Source: an uncultured Butyrivibrio sp. (GTDB lineage: Bacteria > Bacillota > Clostridia > Lachnospirales > Lachnospiraceae). From it: a stretch of 45,209 nucleotides of DNA. Positions 33,307 to 42,906 of this stretch are shown here, one piece after another (position 1 is the first letter of the stretch; every line of letters begins with the position of its first letter). The DNA lies in NCBI GenBank assembly GCA_947168935.1, contig CAMVNV010000010.1, forward strand, positions 1 through 45,209, written 5' to 3'. Made by a program: the position numbers and the translations under genes. The notes under the pieces are model-generated. The model saw only the letters and a program-made list of their open reading frames with translations, was not told where the DNA came from and did not search any database.

Positions 33307-35829
33307 ATGGGGGAAATTTACGCACTTACTTCTGATGAAGTTACAGCACTTGAGAAGGAGAATCAGGCACTTGTAAGATCACTTGCCGGAGAATGCATGG
33401 TTGTTCTTGAAAATGATGGAGCTCTTCCACTTAAGAAAGAGGAAAGAACAATTGCTTTATACGGAAGCGGCGCAAGACACACAGTTAAGGGCGGTACCGG
33501 TTCAGGCGATGTTAACTCAAGAGAAGTTATAAACATTTATGAAGGCCTTAAGGCAGAAGGGTTCAATGTTGTATCAGAAGACTGGCTTGATGAATATGAT
33601 AAGATCCTTACTGATGCTCAGAAAGAGTATATGGATGATGTCAACAAGAAGGCTCAGGAGAAGCATGTTCCTCCTATCATGATCATGTTCTCAACTCCTT
33701 TTGTAAGCCCTGATGAAAACCTTATAACAGATGTTAAGGACGCAGATGTTGCTATATATGTTATCAGCCGTAACTCTGGTGAAGGCGCAGACAGATTCAA
33801 TGTTAAAAAGGACTATGAGCTTGATGATGCTGAGATCGCAAATATTAAGTTCCTTGCAGCAAACTACAAAAAGACAGTAGTCCTTCTTAATACAGGTGCT
33901 GTAATAGATACTAAGGTTTTAAGAAATACAGACGGCATAAATGCAGTAATGATCGCAGGTCAGATGGGTAACATCGGAGGCAACATCGTAGCTGACGTTC
34001 TTACAGGTAAGTCAGTTCCTTCAGGTAAGCTCACTGATACATGGGCTGAGAACTACAGCGACTATCCATCATCTGAGACATTCAGCCATAATAACGGCAA
34101 TGTGGATGATGAGTATTATACAGAAGGTATATATGTTGGTTATAGATATTTTGATACTTTTGGTATTAAGCCAGCATATTCATTTGGATATGGTAAGGGA
34201 TACACAGACTTTGCATTTGAAGTTACAGATGTAACTGCTGATGAAAAGAAGGTTAATGTTTTAGTATCAGTAACAAATACAGGTTCTGAATATGCCGGTC
34301 GCGAAGTAATCCAGGTATATGTAACAGCTCCGGAAGGCGTTATCGAAAAGCCATTTAAGGAACTTCGAGGCTTTGCAAAGACATCTCTTCTTGAGCCTGG
34401 TCAGACAGAGACTATTACAGTTTCTTTTGATACAGTAAGCATGGCTTCTTATGATATAACCAAGGCTGCATATGTTCTTGAAAAAGGCGAATATATCGTA
34501 AGAGTAGGTAACAGCTGTGATAATACAAAAGCTGCTGCGGTTCTTACTCTGGATAGGGACGTTACAACAGTTCAGTGCCAGAATCTCTTTGGCCTTGACG
34601 AAGCTGTTAACGAGATTCACGCTCCTAAGAGGGAAAAAGAGGATGTAAGTGCACTTAAACGTATTGAGCTTAATAGTGCATCATTTACAACTACGAAGGT
34701 GGATTATCAGGTAGACAGACCTGTTATTGAAGATAAGCGCGCTGGCGAGAAGCTTACAATGGATGATGTACACGCTGGAACAGCTACTCTTGATGAACTT
34801 GTTGCACAGCTTTCTCTTGAAGAGATGGCACAGCTTTGCGTAGGTCTTTATGATAAGAGTGCAAGTAACATAGTAGGTTCAGCTTCGGGCTCAGTTGTTG
34901 GTGCAGCTGGAGAGACAATTGGAATCCCTGACAGAAAGATCATTCCTACAATAAATGCTGACGGCCCTGCAGGTCTCAGACTTCAGCCTCACTTTAAAGT
35001 GGCTAAGGATGGCAAGATCCTTCCAGGTGGTGAAGTATTCGGCATGTCAGTAAATCCTTTCCCGGAAGATACACCTGAAGATGCTATTGACTATTACCAG
35101 TACTGCACAGCTATTCCGATCGCATCAACTCTTGCTCAGTCATGGGATATGGATCTTATTGAGAAGATGGGACACCTTGTTGGAAAAGAGATGCAGCAGT
35201 TCCATATTCATCTGTGGCTTGCTCCTGGTATGAACATTCATAGAAATCCTCTTTGCGGACGTAACTTTGAATACTATTCAGAAGATCCGCTTGTATCTGG
35301 TTCATGCGCAGCAGCAGATACTAAGGGGGTTCAGAGTTTTGAAGGACAGGGTACTACAATTAAGCACTTTGCAGCTAACTCACAGGAAGATAACCGTATG
35401 TACAACAACGCTCACATCTCAGAGCGTGCGCTTCGTGAGATATACCTCCGCGGCTTTGAGATAGCAGTTAAGACATCACAGCCTCTTTCTGTAATGACAT
35501 CCTATAACCTTATAAATGGTATTCATTCTGCTAATAACAAAGACCTTCTTCAGAGAGCACTTCGTGATGAATGGGGATTCAAGGGATTTGTAATGACAGA
35601 CTGGTTCACAAGCCAGGATGCTCGTTCTATAGGACTTGCACCTGAAAACGTTAAGTATGACTGCTCCAGCAGCCCTGCTTGTATCGAAGCTGGTAATGAT
35701 GTACAGATGCCAGGATGCAAAAAGAATGTAGATGATATCATCAGCGCTGTTAATGAGGGTAAGCTTAGCATTGGCGAAGTACAGTTCTGTGTTAAAAACA
35801 TTCTTACAGTAGTAGCTCAGTGTAAGTAA
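33307..35829 (+). CDS. bglA: GH3 beta-glucosidase with permuted domain order
   Basis: An 840-residue family 3 glycoside hydrolase, expected to release terminal beta-linked glucose or xylose from oligosaccharides in the cytoplasm (no signal peptide). The domains are in reversed order: the alpha/beta sandwich comes first (about 20-265, with the likely acid/base E159 in SGEGADR), then an FnIII-like domain (about 310-400, REVIQVYVTAPEGV), and only then the TIM-barrel catalytic domain (about 495-835) with NADGPAGLR, KHFAANSQEDNR near 686 and the nucleophile D765 in VMTDWF. This order is known for Butyrivibrio fibrisolvens BglA and some relatives. CAGGAGG lies eleven bases before the ATG. Promoter and operator lie upstream; a bidirectional terminator follows. 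Confidence 0.93.
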   Translation: MGEIYALTSDEVTALEKENQALVRSLAGECMVVLENDGALPLKKEERTIALYGSGARHTVKGGTGSGDVNSREVINIYEGLKAEGFNVVSEDWLDEYDKILTDAQKEYMDDVNKKAQEKHVPPIMIMFSTPFVSPDENLITDVKDADVAIYVISRNSGEGADRFNVKKDYELDDAEIANIKFLAANYKKTVVLLNTGAVIDTKVLRNTDGINAVMIAGQMGNIGGNIVADVLTGKSVPSGKLTDTWAENYSDYPSSETFSHNNGNVDDEYYTEGIYVGYRYFDTFGIKPAYSFGYGKGYTDFAFEVTDVTADEKKVNVLVSVTNTGSEYAGREVIQVYVTAPEGVIEKPFKELRGFAKTSLLEPGQTETITVSFDTVSMASYDITKAAYVLEKGEYIVRVGNSCDNTKAAAVLTLDRDVTTVQCQNLFGLDEAVNEIHAPKREKEDVSALKRIELNSASFTTTKVDYQVDRPVIEDKRAGEKLTMDDVHAGTATLDELVAQLSLEEMAQLCVGLYDKSASNIVGSASGSVVGAAGETIGIPDRKIIPTINADGPAGLRLQPHFKVAKDGKILPGGEVFGMSVNPFPEDTPEDAIDYYQYCTAIPIASTLAQSWDMDLIEKMGHLVGKEMQQFHIHLWLAPGMNIHRNPLCGRNFEYYSEDPLVSGSCAAADTKGVQSFEGQGTTIKHFAANSQEDNRMYNNAHISERALREIYLRGFEIAVKTSQPLSVMTSYNLINGIHSANNKDLLQRALRDEWGFKGFVMTDWFTSQDARSIGLAPENVKYDCSSSPACIEAGNDVQMPGCKKNVDDIISAVNEGKLSIGEVQFCVKNILTVVAQCK

Positions 35830-35880
35830 TGAGTTTTAGAAAAAGATATCTTTACTTAGTCAAAGGCGACGAATAAATAA

Positions 35881-35914
35881 AAGCTCCGAAGCGTCTTGCT
35901 TCGGAGCTTATTTT
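35881..35914. terminator. Bidirectional terminator
   Basis: Perfect 12-base arms AAGCTCCGAAGC (35881-35892) and GCTTCGGAGCTT (35898-35909), loop GTCTT, T-rich to the right and A-rich to the left. It serves the GH3 gene and the convergent gene ending at 35914. Confidence 0.92.
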
Positions 35915-36681
35915 TATTCTTCTCCCTTTTCAGCAGCCTTTGAACCTGCTGGCTCAAGTGGATATCCTACTGATATTTTAAGGATTCTGATTATCTTTTC
36001 TTTGTTTTCAGATGTAAAACTATATATGTTCTTGATCAGATAAGTCTGCTTGCGTGAAAGTTTAGGAACTCTTTTCATAACAGCATCTTTAATAGCGTTA
36101 CCGCCGTGTTCTTCAATGAACTTGCCTGCTGCATTTTTTCTTTCAATTGCTTCGCGTTCTATATCTTCCATAAGTTTATTAAGGTCGATTATGTTGTTGA
36201 TTGAAAGGAATGTATCACCACCAAGGAAGCCTGCAAGGAAGATCGCTATGATCGATGCTGTTTCAGTTGGAATTGCATCAACATGTTCAATGATAGGAAT
36301 GATTGCTCCAGGAAGGAGGATAACACCTGCAAGTCCAAAGGCAATGGAGCATGACAGGCAGATTCTTCCGTGTATGTTGAGCGGTATTGTTGAATAATCC
36401 CACCATCTGGCACCAAAGAACTTCTCTAAAACAAATGAAGTGACGTATTCAAGTGCTGCTGAACTGATCATACATACGAAGAAAAGCTTAAAAGGATTTC
36501 CAACCAAAGACCCGAACAATGCGGCTGCAATATTGGCACCAAACCCGTAAATAGGACAGATGGGACCATACAGGAAACCTCGGTTATCCGGCTTGCCCGA
36601 CAAAATGGTATATAGAACGGATTCCCAGAGCCATCCGCAAAAGCCAAATATGACAAACTTAATTACAAAAGCTGCAAACAT
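35914..36681 (-). CDS. CmpB-type (putative ABC transporter type IV) membrane protein
   Basis: A 255-residue protein with about five hydrophobic segments in its first two thirds and a charged cytoplasmic tail. The conserved pattern GFCGWLWESVLY, NRGFLYGPICPIYGFGANI, LEYVTSFVLEKFFGARWWDYS and LNIHGRICLSCSIAFG is that of the clostridial membrane family annotated as putative ABC transporter type IV (CmpB). Its biochemical role is not established. The start at 36681 is chosen because GGGAG precedes it by eight bases; the longer frame from 36702 has no site and adds MYEGVFF. It is transcribed alone, convergent with the GH3 gene. Confidence 0.85.
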   Translation of the reverse strand: MFAAFVIKFVIFGFCGWLWESVLYTILSGKPDNRGFLYGPICPIYGFGANIAAALFGSLVGNPFKLFFVCMISSAALEYVTSFVLEKFFGARWWDYSTIPLNIHGRICLSCSIAFGLAGVILLPGAIIPIIEHVDAIPTETASIIAIFLAGFLGGDTFLSINNIIDLNKLMEDIEREAIERKNAAGKFIEEHGGNAIKDAVMKRVPKLSRKQTYLIKNIYSFTSENKEKIIRILKISVGYPLEPAGSKAAEKGEE

Positions 36682-37048
36682 AAAAAATACTCCCTCATAC
36701 AAAAAAGTTATACCGCAGTATATTATACATGATTAGTGATTGAAAAGAATAGATTTTCATTCTTTTATTAATATGTACTATAATATATATCGGAAAAGCT
36801 AAGTACAATACTGATGAATTGGCAAAAATATGCGATGGAATGCTTGTGAACAGGGTGCTGTTATACGTAGAAGTATTAACGTGATAACACGAAAAAGCGG
36901 TTATTATATTGTAAAAAAAAGTGCTTTTTTATTGTAAAATGTGCTGAAAATGGACACTAGATATTGAATTTCGGTGTCCATTAATATAATAATAAATAGC
37001 TCTGAATATATTTCATTTTCAATAATAATAGCAGGAGAGATACGCTTA
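36682..37048 (+). promoter_or_regulatory. Long regulatory region of the sugar ABC operon
   Basis: No gene is supported here. It contains CGTG-ataa-CACG (36880-36891) whose right half TAACACGAA also forms a half of the phosphoketolase palindrome at 422-445; two copies of ATTGTAAAA about 23 bases apart (from 36908 and 36931); and a perfect hairpin AATGGACAC/GTGTCCATT (36949-36982). The hairpin lacks a T run and lies about 65 bases before the ATPase start. Operators or a leader structure controlling sugar uptake are plausible. Confidence 0.45.
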
Positions 37049-38092
37049 ATGGATATCAGAATAGAGAACCTTACAAAGGCTTATGGTGATTTTAAAGCTG
37101 TAGACAACATGAATCTGACGGTAGGAGATGGCCAGCTCGTTGGACTTCTCGGACCTTCCGGTTGTGGAAAGTCTACAACTCTTTTTATGTTGGCTGGTCT
37201 TACAGAGGCTACAACAGGTAGAATTTTCTTTGGCGATAAGGAAGTAACCAAGGTTGCTCCTGAAGATCGTGGAATTGGCCTTGTATTCCAGAACTACGCC
37301 TTATACCCACATATGACAGTAGAAGATAATATTATGTTCCCTTTGATCAACCGCAAGGTTAGGAAGGATGCGGCACGCCAGCAGGCATATGAAATGGCTA
37401 AGCTTGTACAGATCGAGAATCTTTTAAAGCGTAAGCCAAGCGAGTTATCAGGTGGTCAGCAGCAGCGTGTTGCTATCGCCAGAGCTCTTGTTAAAAAGCC
37501 TGAGGTTCTTCTTCTTGATGAGCCTTTATCAAACCTTGATGCTAAGCTTCGTGTTGAAACCAGAGAAGAGATCAGAAGAATTCAGCAGGAAGTTGGAATT
37601 ACAACTATCTTCGTAACACACGATCAGGAAGAAGCTATGAGTATTTCCGATCAGATCGCTGTTATGAAGTCAGGTGTTGTACAGCAGTTTGATGTTCCTC
37701 AGAGCATGTATCTCAATCCTTGCAATCGTTTTGTTGCAACATTCCTTGGAACTCCTGAGATCAATATCATCGATGTTGAAGTTCTTGGCGGCACTATCAA
37801 GTGCGGAGATGTTGTACTTAGAACTGGTGTTGATGTTAAGAACGGTACATATAAGGCAGGTATCCGTCCTGAATCATTCACACACAGAGAAAATGATCAC
37901 AAATACAGCGTTAATTCAGTCCGCATGATCGGCAGAGACCTTCTGCTCCATCTGGATATGGCAGGAAGAGATGTTCGTGCTATTACACATTCAGGCCAGT
38001 CTATTACCACAGGCGATACAGTTGAATTCTCAGTAAGAGAGTCTTCAATCATATTATTTGGATCAGATGACAAAGTTATCGGTAAGTTCTAA
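37049..38092 (+). CDS. Sugar ABC importer ATPase, MsmK/UgpC type
   Basis: A 347-residue nucleotide-binding subunit of a CUT1-type carbohydrate importer. Walker A GPSGCGKST near residue 38, Q-loop VFQNYALYPHMT, signature LSGGQQQRVAIARAL, Walker B VLLLDEPLSNLDAKL, H-loop VTHDQEEAM, and a C-terminal TOBE-type regulatory domain (about 240-347). It hydrolyses ATP to drive import through the two permeases encoded next. The start at 37049 follows AGGAGAG; the longer frame from 36974 adds 25 atypical residues. First gene of the operon. Unlike many Firmicutes, which share one general ATPase among several sugar importers, the gene is located within the operon. Confidence 0.95.
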   Translation: MDIRIENLTKAYGDFKAVDNMNLTVGDGQLVGLLGPSGCGKSTTLFMLAGLTEATTGRIFFGDKEVTKVAPEDRGIGLVFQNYALYPHMTVEDNIMFPLINRKVRKDAARQQAYEMAKLVQIENLLKRKPSELSGGQQQRVAIARALVKKPEVLLLDEPLSNLDAKLRVETREEIRRIQQEVGITTIFVTHDQEEAMSISDQIAVMKSGVVQQFDVPQSMYLNPCNRFVATFLGTPEINIIDVEVLGGTIKCGDVVLRTGVDVKNGTYKAGIRPESFTHRENDHKYSVNSVRMIGRDLLLHLDMAGRDVRAITHSGQSITTGDTVEFSVRESSIILFGSDDKVIGKF

Positions 38093-38124
38093 TTGATATT
38101 TTTATCCGAATAGGGAGATCGTTT

Positions 38125-38997
38125 ATGGAAAAGAAAAGCATGAAGGGTTGGCTTTATCTGTTGCCGGCTTTAATTATAATTACAGTGTTCACACTGTATC
38201 CCCTTATCAGGGCGTTCAGCATGAGTATCATGTTGGATTACGATATGATTCACAATACCTTTACAGGTTATGGTCTTGAGAACTATCAGAAGGTTCTTTC
38301 TGATAAGTCATTTCACAAGGCCCTTGGTAATACAACTATCTATGCAGTTGTAGTTGTGCCTTGTTCTATTATTCTTTCATTACTTATTGCAGCTATGATC
38401 AATGGTACGAAAAAGACTAAAGGTCTTTTTCAGACCATTTATTTCCTTCCATATGTTACCAGTGTTATTGCTATCGGTATTGTATGGAGCTGGATCTATA
38501 ACAGTAGATACGGCCTTTTAAACAGTATCATCAGTTTCTTTGGTTTTGATCCTATTGAATGGCTTAATAAGCCTAAGTATGCACTTCCGGCACTTATCAT
38601 CTTTGCCGTATGGAAGAGCATGGCATTTAACATCATGGTATTCCTTGCCGGTCTTCAGACTATTCCGAAGGAAATATATGATGCAGCCAAAGTTGACTCA
38701 ACTCCAAGATGGAGAGTATTTCTTCGTATCACAGTTCCGGGAATTGCTCCTATGATCGTTTATTCCTATATCATGGGAATAATTAGCGCGTTCAAGGTAT
38801 ATAACGAAGTATATTCACTGTATGGTGGCAAGGCAGGTCCTGCTGACAGTGCTATCACAGTCGTTTATTATATCTGGAAAAAGTTCTATCAGAGCTTTAA
38901 GTATGGCGAAGCAGCTGCAGCAGCTGTAATCCTTTTCTTTATCATTCTGGCATTTACAATGGTTCAGAAACTGGTTCGCAAATTTTTGAGCCGCTAA
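38125..38997 (+). CDS. Sugar ABC importer permease 1 (MalF/UgpA type)
   Basis: A 290-residue inner-membrane permease with six hydrophobic helices. The EAA loop that contacts the ATPase reads EIYDAAKVDSTPRWRVFLRI and is followed by TVPGIAPM. The N-terminal YLLPALIIITVFTLYPLIRA is typical of the MalF/UgpA family. GGGAG lies eight bases before the ATG. It pairs with the second permease downstream. Substrate cannot be assigned from the permease alone. Confidence 0.93.
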   Translation: MEKKSMKGWLYLLPALIIITVFTLYPLIRAFSMSIMLDYDMIHNTFTGYGLENYQKVLSDKSFHKALGNTTIYAVVVVPCSIILSLLIAAMINGTKKTKGLFQTIYFLPYVTSVIAIGIVWSWIYNSRYGLLNSIISFFGFDPIEWLNKPKYALPALIIFAVWKSMAFNIMVFLAGLQTIPKEIYDAAKVDSTPRWRVFLRITVPGIAPMIVYSYIMGIISAFKVYNEVYSLYGGKAGPADSAITVVYYIWKKFYQSFKYGEAAAAAVILFFIILAFTMVQKLVRKFLSR

Positions 38998-39037
38998 GCA
39001 CTGCACCCGAAATATATACTCGATACGGAGGGGTATC

Positions 39038-39901
39038 ATGAAATCAACTAAAGTTTCCAATTTGGTTTTGGATATATTGAAATTTACAATTCTTATACTT
39101 GGCGCGATCATTACTATGATGCCATTTGTATGGATGATATTATCATCCCTCAAAACATCTTCAGAAATAACAGCTATTCCGCCAACATTCTTTCCAAAAG
39201 ATCCTCAGTGGAGTAACTATCAGGAAGCATGGAGCAGAGCTCCTTTCCTTAGATACTTCGTTAATACAGTAATCGTTGCTGTAGGAAGTACTTTTGGTGT
39301 TCTTATTACAACTGTTCTTTCAGCATTTGCTTTTTCAAGACTTAACTTTCCGGGTAAGAAGCTTATATTCTCACTTCTTATGGCTACACTTATGATTCCT
39401 GGAGAAATGCTTGTAATCACTAACTATATTACTGTTTACAACATGAAGCTTGAGATCGGTGAGACAAGGATCATGGGAATTGACTCCTATGGAGCTCTGA
39501 TCATACCTTGGATTGCCAGCGTATTCTATATCTATCTTTTAACTCAGTTCTTTATGCAGGTTCCGGATGCTATTTATCTGGCAGCTAAAGTTGATAAATG
39601 TTCTGACTGGAAGTTCATGTGGAAGATCATGCTTCCTATGAACAAGCAGGCAGTAGTAACAATCGGTATCTTAAACTTTATCAGTAGCTGGAACGCTTTC
39701 ATGTGGCCACTCCTTGTTACAAATGACCCAAACATGAGAGTACTGTCCAACGGTCTTACCCAGTTCCAGTCTGAAGCAGGTTCTGATTATCAGCTTATCA
39801 TGGCTGCTTCATGTATTCTGGTTATGCCGATCATTATCATATATCTGTTCCTTAGAAAATATATTATTGAGGGTGTTACAAGATCAGGCCTTAAGGGTTA
39901 A
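39038..39901 (+). CDS. Sugar ABC importer permease 2 (MalG/UgpE type)
   Basis: A 287-residue inner-membrane permease with six helices; EAA loop AIYLAAKVDKCSDWKFMWKI followed by MLPMNKQ. The opening TIMLGAIITM-like segment (LILGAIITMMPFVWMILSSLK) is typical of MalG/UgpE proteins. GGAGG lies eight bases before the ATG. It forms the heterodimeric channel with the preceding permease. Its end is followed by a 147-base gap with small hairpins before the binding-protein gene. Confidence 0.93.
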   Translation: MKSTKVSNLVLDILKFTILILGAIITMMPFVWMILSSLKTSSEITAIPPTFFPKDPQWSNYQEAWSRAPFLRYFVNTVIVAVGSTFGVLITTVLSAFAFSRLNFPGKKLIFSLLMATLMIPGEMLVITNYITVYNMKLEIGETRIMGIDSYGALIIPWIASVFYIYLLTQFFMQVPDAIYLAAKVDKCSDWKFMWKIMLPMNKQAVVTIGILNFISSWNAFMWPLLVTNDPNMRVLSNGLTQFQSEAGSDYQLIMAASCILVMPIIIIYLFLRKYIIEGVTRSGLKG

Positions 39902-39963
39902 TATATTAGTTTTCTTTTATAAATACTAATTTTCAGCTCCATCAAAATTAGAAATATGGTAGT

Positions 39964-40030
39964 AAATTGCCATAAGGCAAGTTAACTATACTAATGCAGA
40001 ATAATCTGCACATATGCCGATCAGTCGGTA
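39964..40030 (+). promoter_or_regulatory. Hairpin cluster before the binding-protein gene
   Basis: Three small perfect hairpins: TTGCC-ataa-GGCAA (39967-39980), TGCAGA-ataa-TCTGCA (39995-40010) and CCGA-tcag-TCGG (40017-40028). Such structures often protect the downstream mRNA segment and give more binding protein than permease. AAAGGAGG follows at about 40032. Confidence 0.5.
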
Positions 40031-40048
40031 CAAAGGAGGATACGTATT

Positions 40049-41380
40049 ATGAAGAAGAAAATCGTTGCAACATTGCTTACAGCAGTGATGGCAGCAAGTG
40101 CTCTTGCAGGCTGTGCACAGAAGGTTGATCCTAATGCTGATACAGCAGCTTCTAAAGAAGCTACAGAAGAGACAACACAGGATGCAACTAAGGAAGAAGC
40201 TAAGACAGACGAGACAGCTGCTCCTGAAGAAAAGACAATCGAGTCATGTGAGATCGAGTTCTGGCATGGAATGTCTAACAAGCAGGAAGAAGTTCTCACA
40301 CAGCTTACAGATGAGTTCAACTCAAGCAATGAGTACGGAATCACAGTTACACTTGTAAACCAGGGTTCATATGGTGATCTTTCTCAGAAGCTTCAGGCAG
40401 CTGCAGCAGCTGATGGACTTCCAGATATGGCTCAGGCTTATAACAACTGGCTCAATCCTTACATTGATAAGGTTGTAGATCTTAGCGATTTCGTAGCAAC
40501 AGATTTCGATAACTATGATGATATCATTGAGGCTTATCGTAACGAGTGCAGCGAGTTCGGTTTTGTTCACGCTCTTCCTTTCAATAAGTCAACATACGTA
40601 ATGTTCTACAACAAGACAGTTCTTGATGAGCTCGGACTTGAGGCTCCTAAGACATGGGAAGACCTTACAACAATCGGTGAAGCATATGTTGAGAAGTATG
40701 GCAATGCTGCATGGGGTGTTGATGACCTTGCTGGTTTCGTAGAGGCTTCTCTTCGTCAGAACGGTGAAGGCTATGTTGATGCAACAGGTGCTCTTTTCAA
40801 TACTGATGGTGGTCTTGAGACAATGACATACATCATGGACCTTTACAACAACGGTCTTGCTCGTCTTGTAGGTGAAGACAAGTACTTCTCAAACGTACTT
40901 TCTGCACAGGCTATGCTTGGTTACATCGGTTCTTCAACAGGTGCTTCATACATCACAGCTGATGGATGGGAACTTGGTGTTTGCCCTGTTCCTTCAAACA
41001 AGGAAAGCGCTGCTTACTGCGCAGGTACAAACCTTGTAATGTTCACTCAGGATTCTAACAAGCAGCTTGCTGCATGGGAATACATGAAGTGGCTTACATC
41101 TGCAGAAGCTACTGTAACATGGGCAGTTGGAACAGGATACCTTCCTGTAAGAACATCTGCTTATGAGTCAGCTGAGTACCAGGAATTCATGGCTTCAGAC
41201 GTAACAGCTACAGCTGCTTACGAGCAGTCAGATGCATTCTTCACATCACTTGCTTCATATGATGCTTCTAACGACGTTAGAACAGCAGTTGCTGCAAAGA
41301 TGGAAGAGCTTATCCTTGATGAGACTGAGCCTCAGGATGCTCTTGATGCTCTTGTAGAAGAGATCAACGCTCAGTTCTAA
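40049..41380 (+). CDS. Sugar ABC importer substrate-binding lipoprotein
   Basis: A 443-residue lipoprotein: MKKKIVATLLTAVMAASALAGC, lipidation at C22, an acidic Ala/Glu/Thr linker to about residue 62, then an extracellular solute-binding fold of the carbohydrate family 1 (UgpB/MalE class): IEFWHGMSNKQEEVLTQLTDEFN, LPDMAQAYNNW, ALPFNKSTYVMFYNKTVLDELG, APKTWEDL. It delivers substrate to the two permeases. The codon choice is strongly biased toward a few codons, suggesting high expression, which fits the excellent ribosome site (AAAGGAGG). The substrate is not determined; a plant-derived oligosaccharide is likely in this setting, glycerol phosphate is the alternative suggested by the UgpB likeness. 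Confidence 0.93.
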   Translation: MKKKIVATLLTAVMAASALAGCAQKVDPNADTAASKEATEETTQDATKEEAKTDETAAPEEKTIESCEIEFWHGMSNKQEEVLTQLTDEFNSSNEYGITVTLVNQGSYGDLSQKLQAAAAADGLPDMAQAYNNWLNPYIDKVVDLSDFVATDFDNYDDIIEAYRNECSEFGFVHALPFNKSTYVMFYNKTVLDELGLEAPKTWEDLTTIGEAYVEKYGNAAWGVDDLAGFVEASLRQNGEGYVDATGALFNTDGGLETMTYIMDLYNNGLARLVGEDKYFSNVLSAQAMLGYIGSSTGASYITADGWELGVCPVPSNKESAAYCAGTNLVMFTQDSNKQLAAWEYMKWLTSAEATVTWAVGTGYLPVRTSAYESAEYQEFMASDVTATAAYEQSDAFFTSLASYDASNDVRTAVAAKMEELILDETEPQDALDALVEEINAQF

Positions 41381-41407
41381 TTAGTTCTTAATAATATGTA
41401 GTTCTTT

Positions 41408-41435
41408 AAGCCGGTGCTTATGCACCGGCTTTTTT
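41408..41435 (+). terminator. Terminator of the sugar ABC operon
   Basis: Perfect 10-base arms AAGCCGGTGC (41408-41417) and GCACCGGCTT (41422-41431), loop TTAT, followed by TTTT. Confidence 0.95.
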
Positions 41436-41521
41436 GTGATATTTTTATTATGTTGGCACATGTGCATCATTGTGATAAAATAGATATCTTACCCAGGAGT
41501 TGTTTTTTAAGGAGGGTTTTT

Positions 41522-42862
41522 ATGACAAAACTTGGATTTTATAACGGACTTCGTGAAATAGGCGGAACGTTTGTAGTAGTAGAGACAGATTCTGCCAGAT
41601 GTATGTTTGATTTTGGTTTTGCCAATGCTGATATTATTGATAATAAGATCAGCTGTGCTCCTGGTGACATGGCATATTATTATGTCAATCTGGGTATTCT
41701 TACTCCTATGGATGGTATCTATGATGATAAGACAGCTCACAAGCTCTCACTTAAGTCTTTTTCTGAAGATACCAAGAAGAATTTCTTTATTATATCCCAC
41801 ATGCATATAGATCATATGGGCGGCCTTGGCATGCTTGATGGAGCCGTTCCTGTATATATGAGTTCGGATTCTCTTAAGCTTTACAGAGCTATCGCCAGAA
41901 CCGGCGAAGCTGAAGTAAGAGAGCACGAAAACTGCATTGGAATTGATTATGACGAGAGCTTTACTGTTGGGGATATTACAGTCAAAGTGGTAAGGATCGA
42001 TCATGACGTAGAAGGTGCATGTGGATTTATTATAAAAACTCCTGATGGAAGTATATGCTATACAGGTGATTACAGATTCCATGGCTTCCACAGAGACATT
42101 ACAGAGGATTTTGCAGTTAAATGCCACGGAGTAGATGTGATGATCACAGAGGGCGTTACAGCAAGCTTTGATGATCTTGATATGTTAAGCCTCGAAGAGC
42201 CTGAAGATATGGGCAATACAGAAGAGGTTGTTCAGGAATATATGCGCGATAAGATCCGCGAAGAGAAGGGACTTATCGTTATCAATAACTACAACAGAAA
42301 TGTTGAAAGAATTCACAGACTTAACGCACTTTGCAAGTCTGAAGGAAGGTCTTTGGTGCTTGAACCAGTTCAGGCAGAATACGTCAAAGCTTTTTATCCG
42401 GAAGATGAGATCAGTGTTTATGCTCAGAATTTAGATGAATGTGACTTTGAAATAGATCCTTCATGGACCAGGGTGACAAGACAGGATCTTTTATCAGATC
42501 CATCTAAATATGTCCTTCAGCAGGATTATAAGCATGTATATGAGCTTATAGACCTTAAAGAGGTGCTTTCTTTATACGTTCATATGGACGGAGCTCCTCT
42601 GGGAGATTATGACCCATCCTACAAGAAGCTTCATGACTTTATGGAACAGCTTTCTATAAACTATGAACACAAGGGAACAGGCGGACATTCAAGACCCTAT
42701 TACCTTCGTTATATGATCGATCATATTGAGCCCGGAACACTTATTCCGCTTCATTCCTTCAGACCTGAGCAGGTTATGTCAGATCATGCAGGATGCAGGA
42801 TACTTCCAGAGTATGGAGATTTCTATACGATGAAGGATGGAAAGTTGTCCAAGCAGGACTGA
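41522..42862 (+). CDS. Metallo-beta-lactamase-fold hydrolase, RNase J-like
   Basis: A 446-residue cytoplasmic protein with the zinc-binding signature SHMHIDHMGGLGML and a second metal motif CYTGDYRFHGFH, plus LIPLHSFRPEQV at the C-terminus, as in the beta-CASP/RNase J branch of the metallo-beta-lactamase superfamily. The middle part (residues about 200-360) carries the beta-CASP-like region (ITEGVTASF, GLIVINNYNRNVERIHRL). It could be a ribonuclease or a phosphodiesterase; RNA cleavage is not certain because the length is shorter than RNase J (about 555). The start at 41522 follows AAGGAGGG by six bases; the frame extends upstream without support. It is close to the following nucleotidase gene. 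Confidence 0.82.
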   Translation: MTKLGFYNGLREIGGTFVVVETDSARCMFDFGFANADIIDNKISCAPGDMAYYYVNLGILTPMDGIYDDKTAHKLSLKSFSEDTKKNFFIISHMHIDHMGGLGMLDGAVPVYMSSDSLKLYRAIARTGEAEVREHENCIGIDYDESFTVGDITVKVVRIDHDVEGACGFIIKTPDGSICYTGDYRFHGFHRDITEDFAVKCHGVDVMITEGVTASFDDLDMLSLEEPEDMGNTEEVVQEYMRDKIREEKGLIVINNYNRNVERIHRLNALCKSEGRSLVLEPVQAEYVKAFYPEDEISVYAQNLDECDFEIDPSWTRVTRQDLLSDPSKYVLQQDYKHVYELIDLKEVLSLYVHMDGAPLGDYDPSYKKLHDFMEQLSINYEHKGTGGHSRPYYLRYMIDHIEPGTLIPLHSFRPEQVMSDHAGCRILPEYGDFYTMKDGKLSKQD

Positions 42863-42906
42863 TCAGGTTAGTTGAAGAAAATATCTATTTATTTAATCGG
42901 AGTCTT

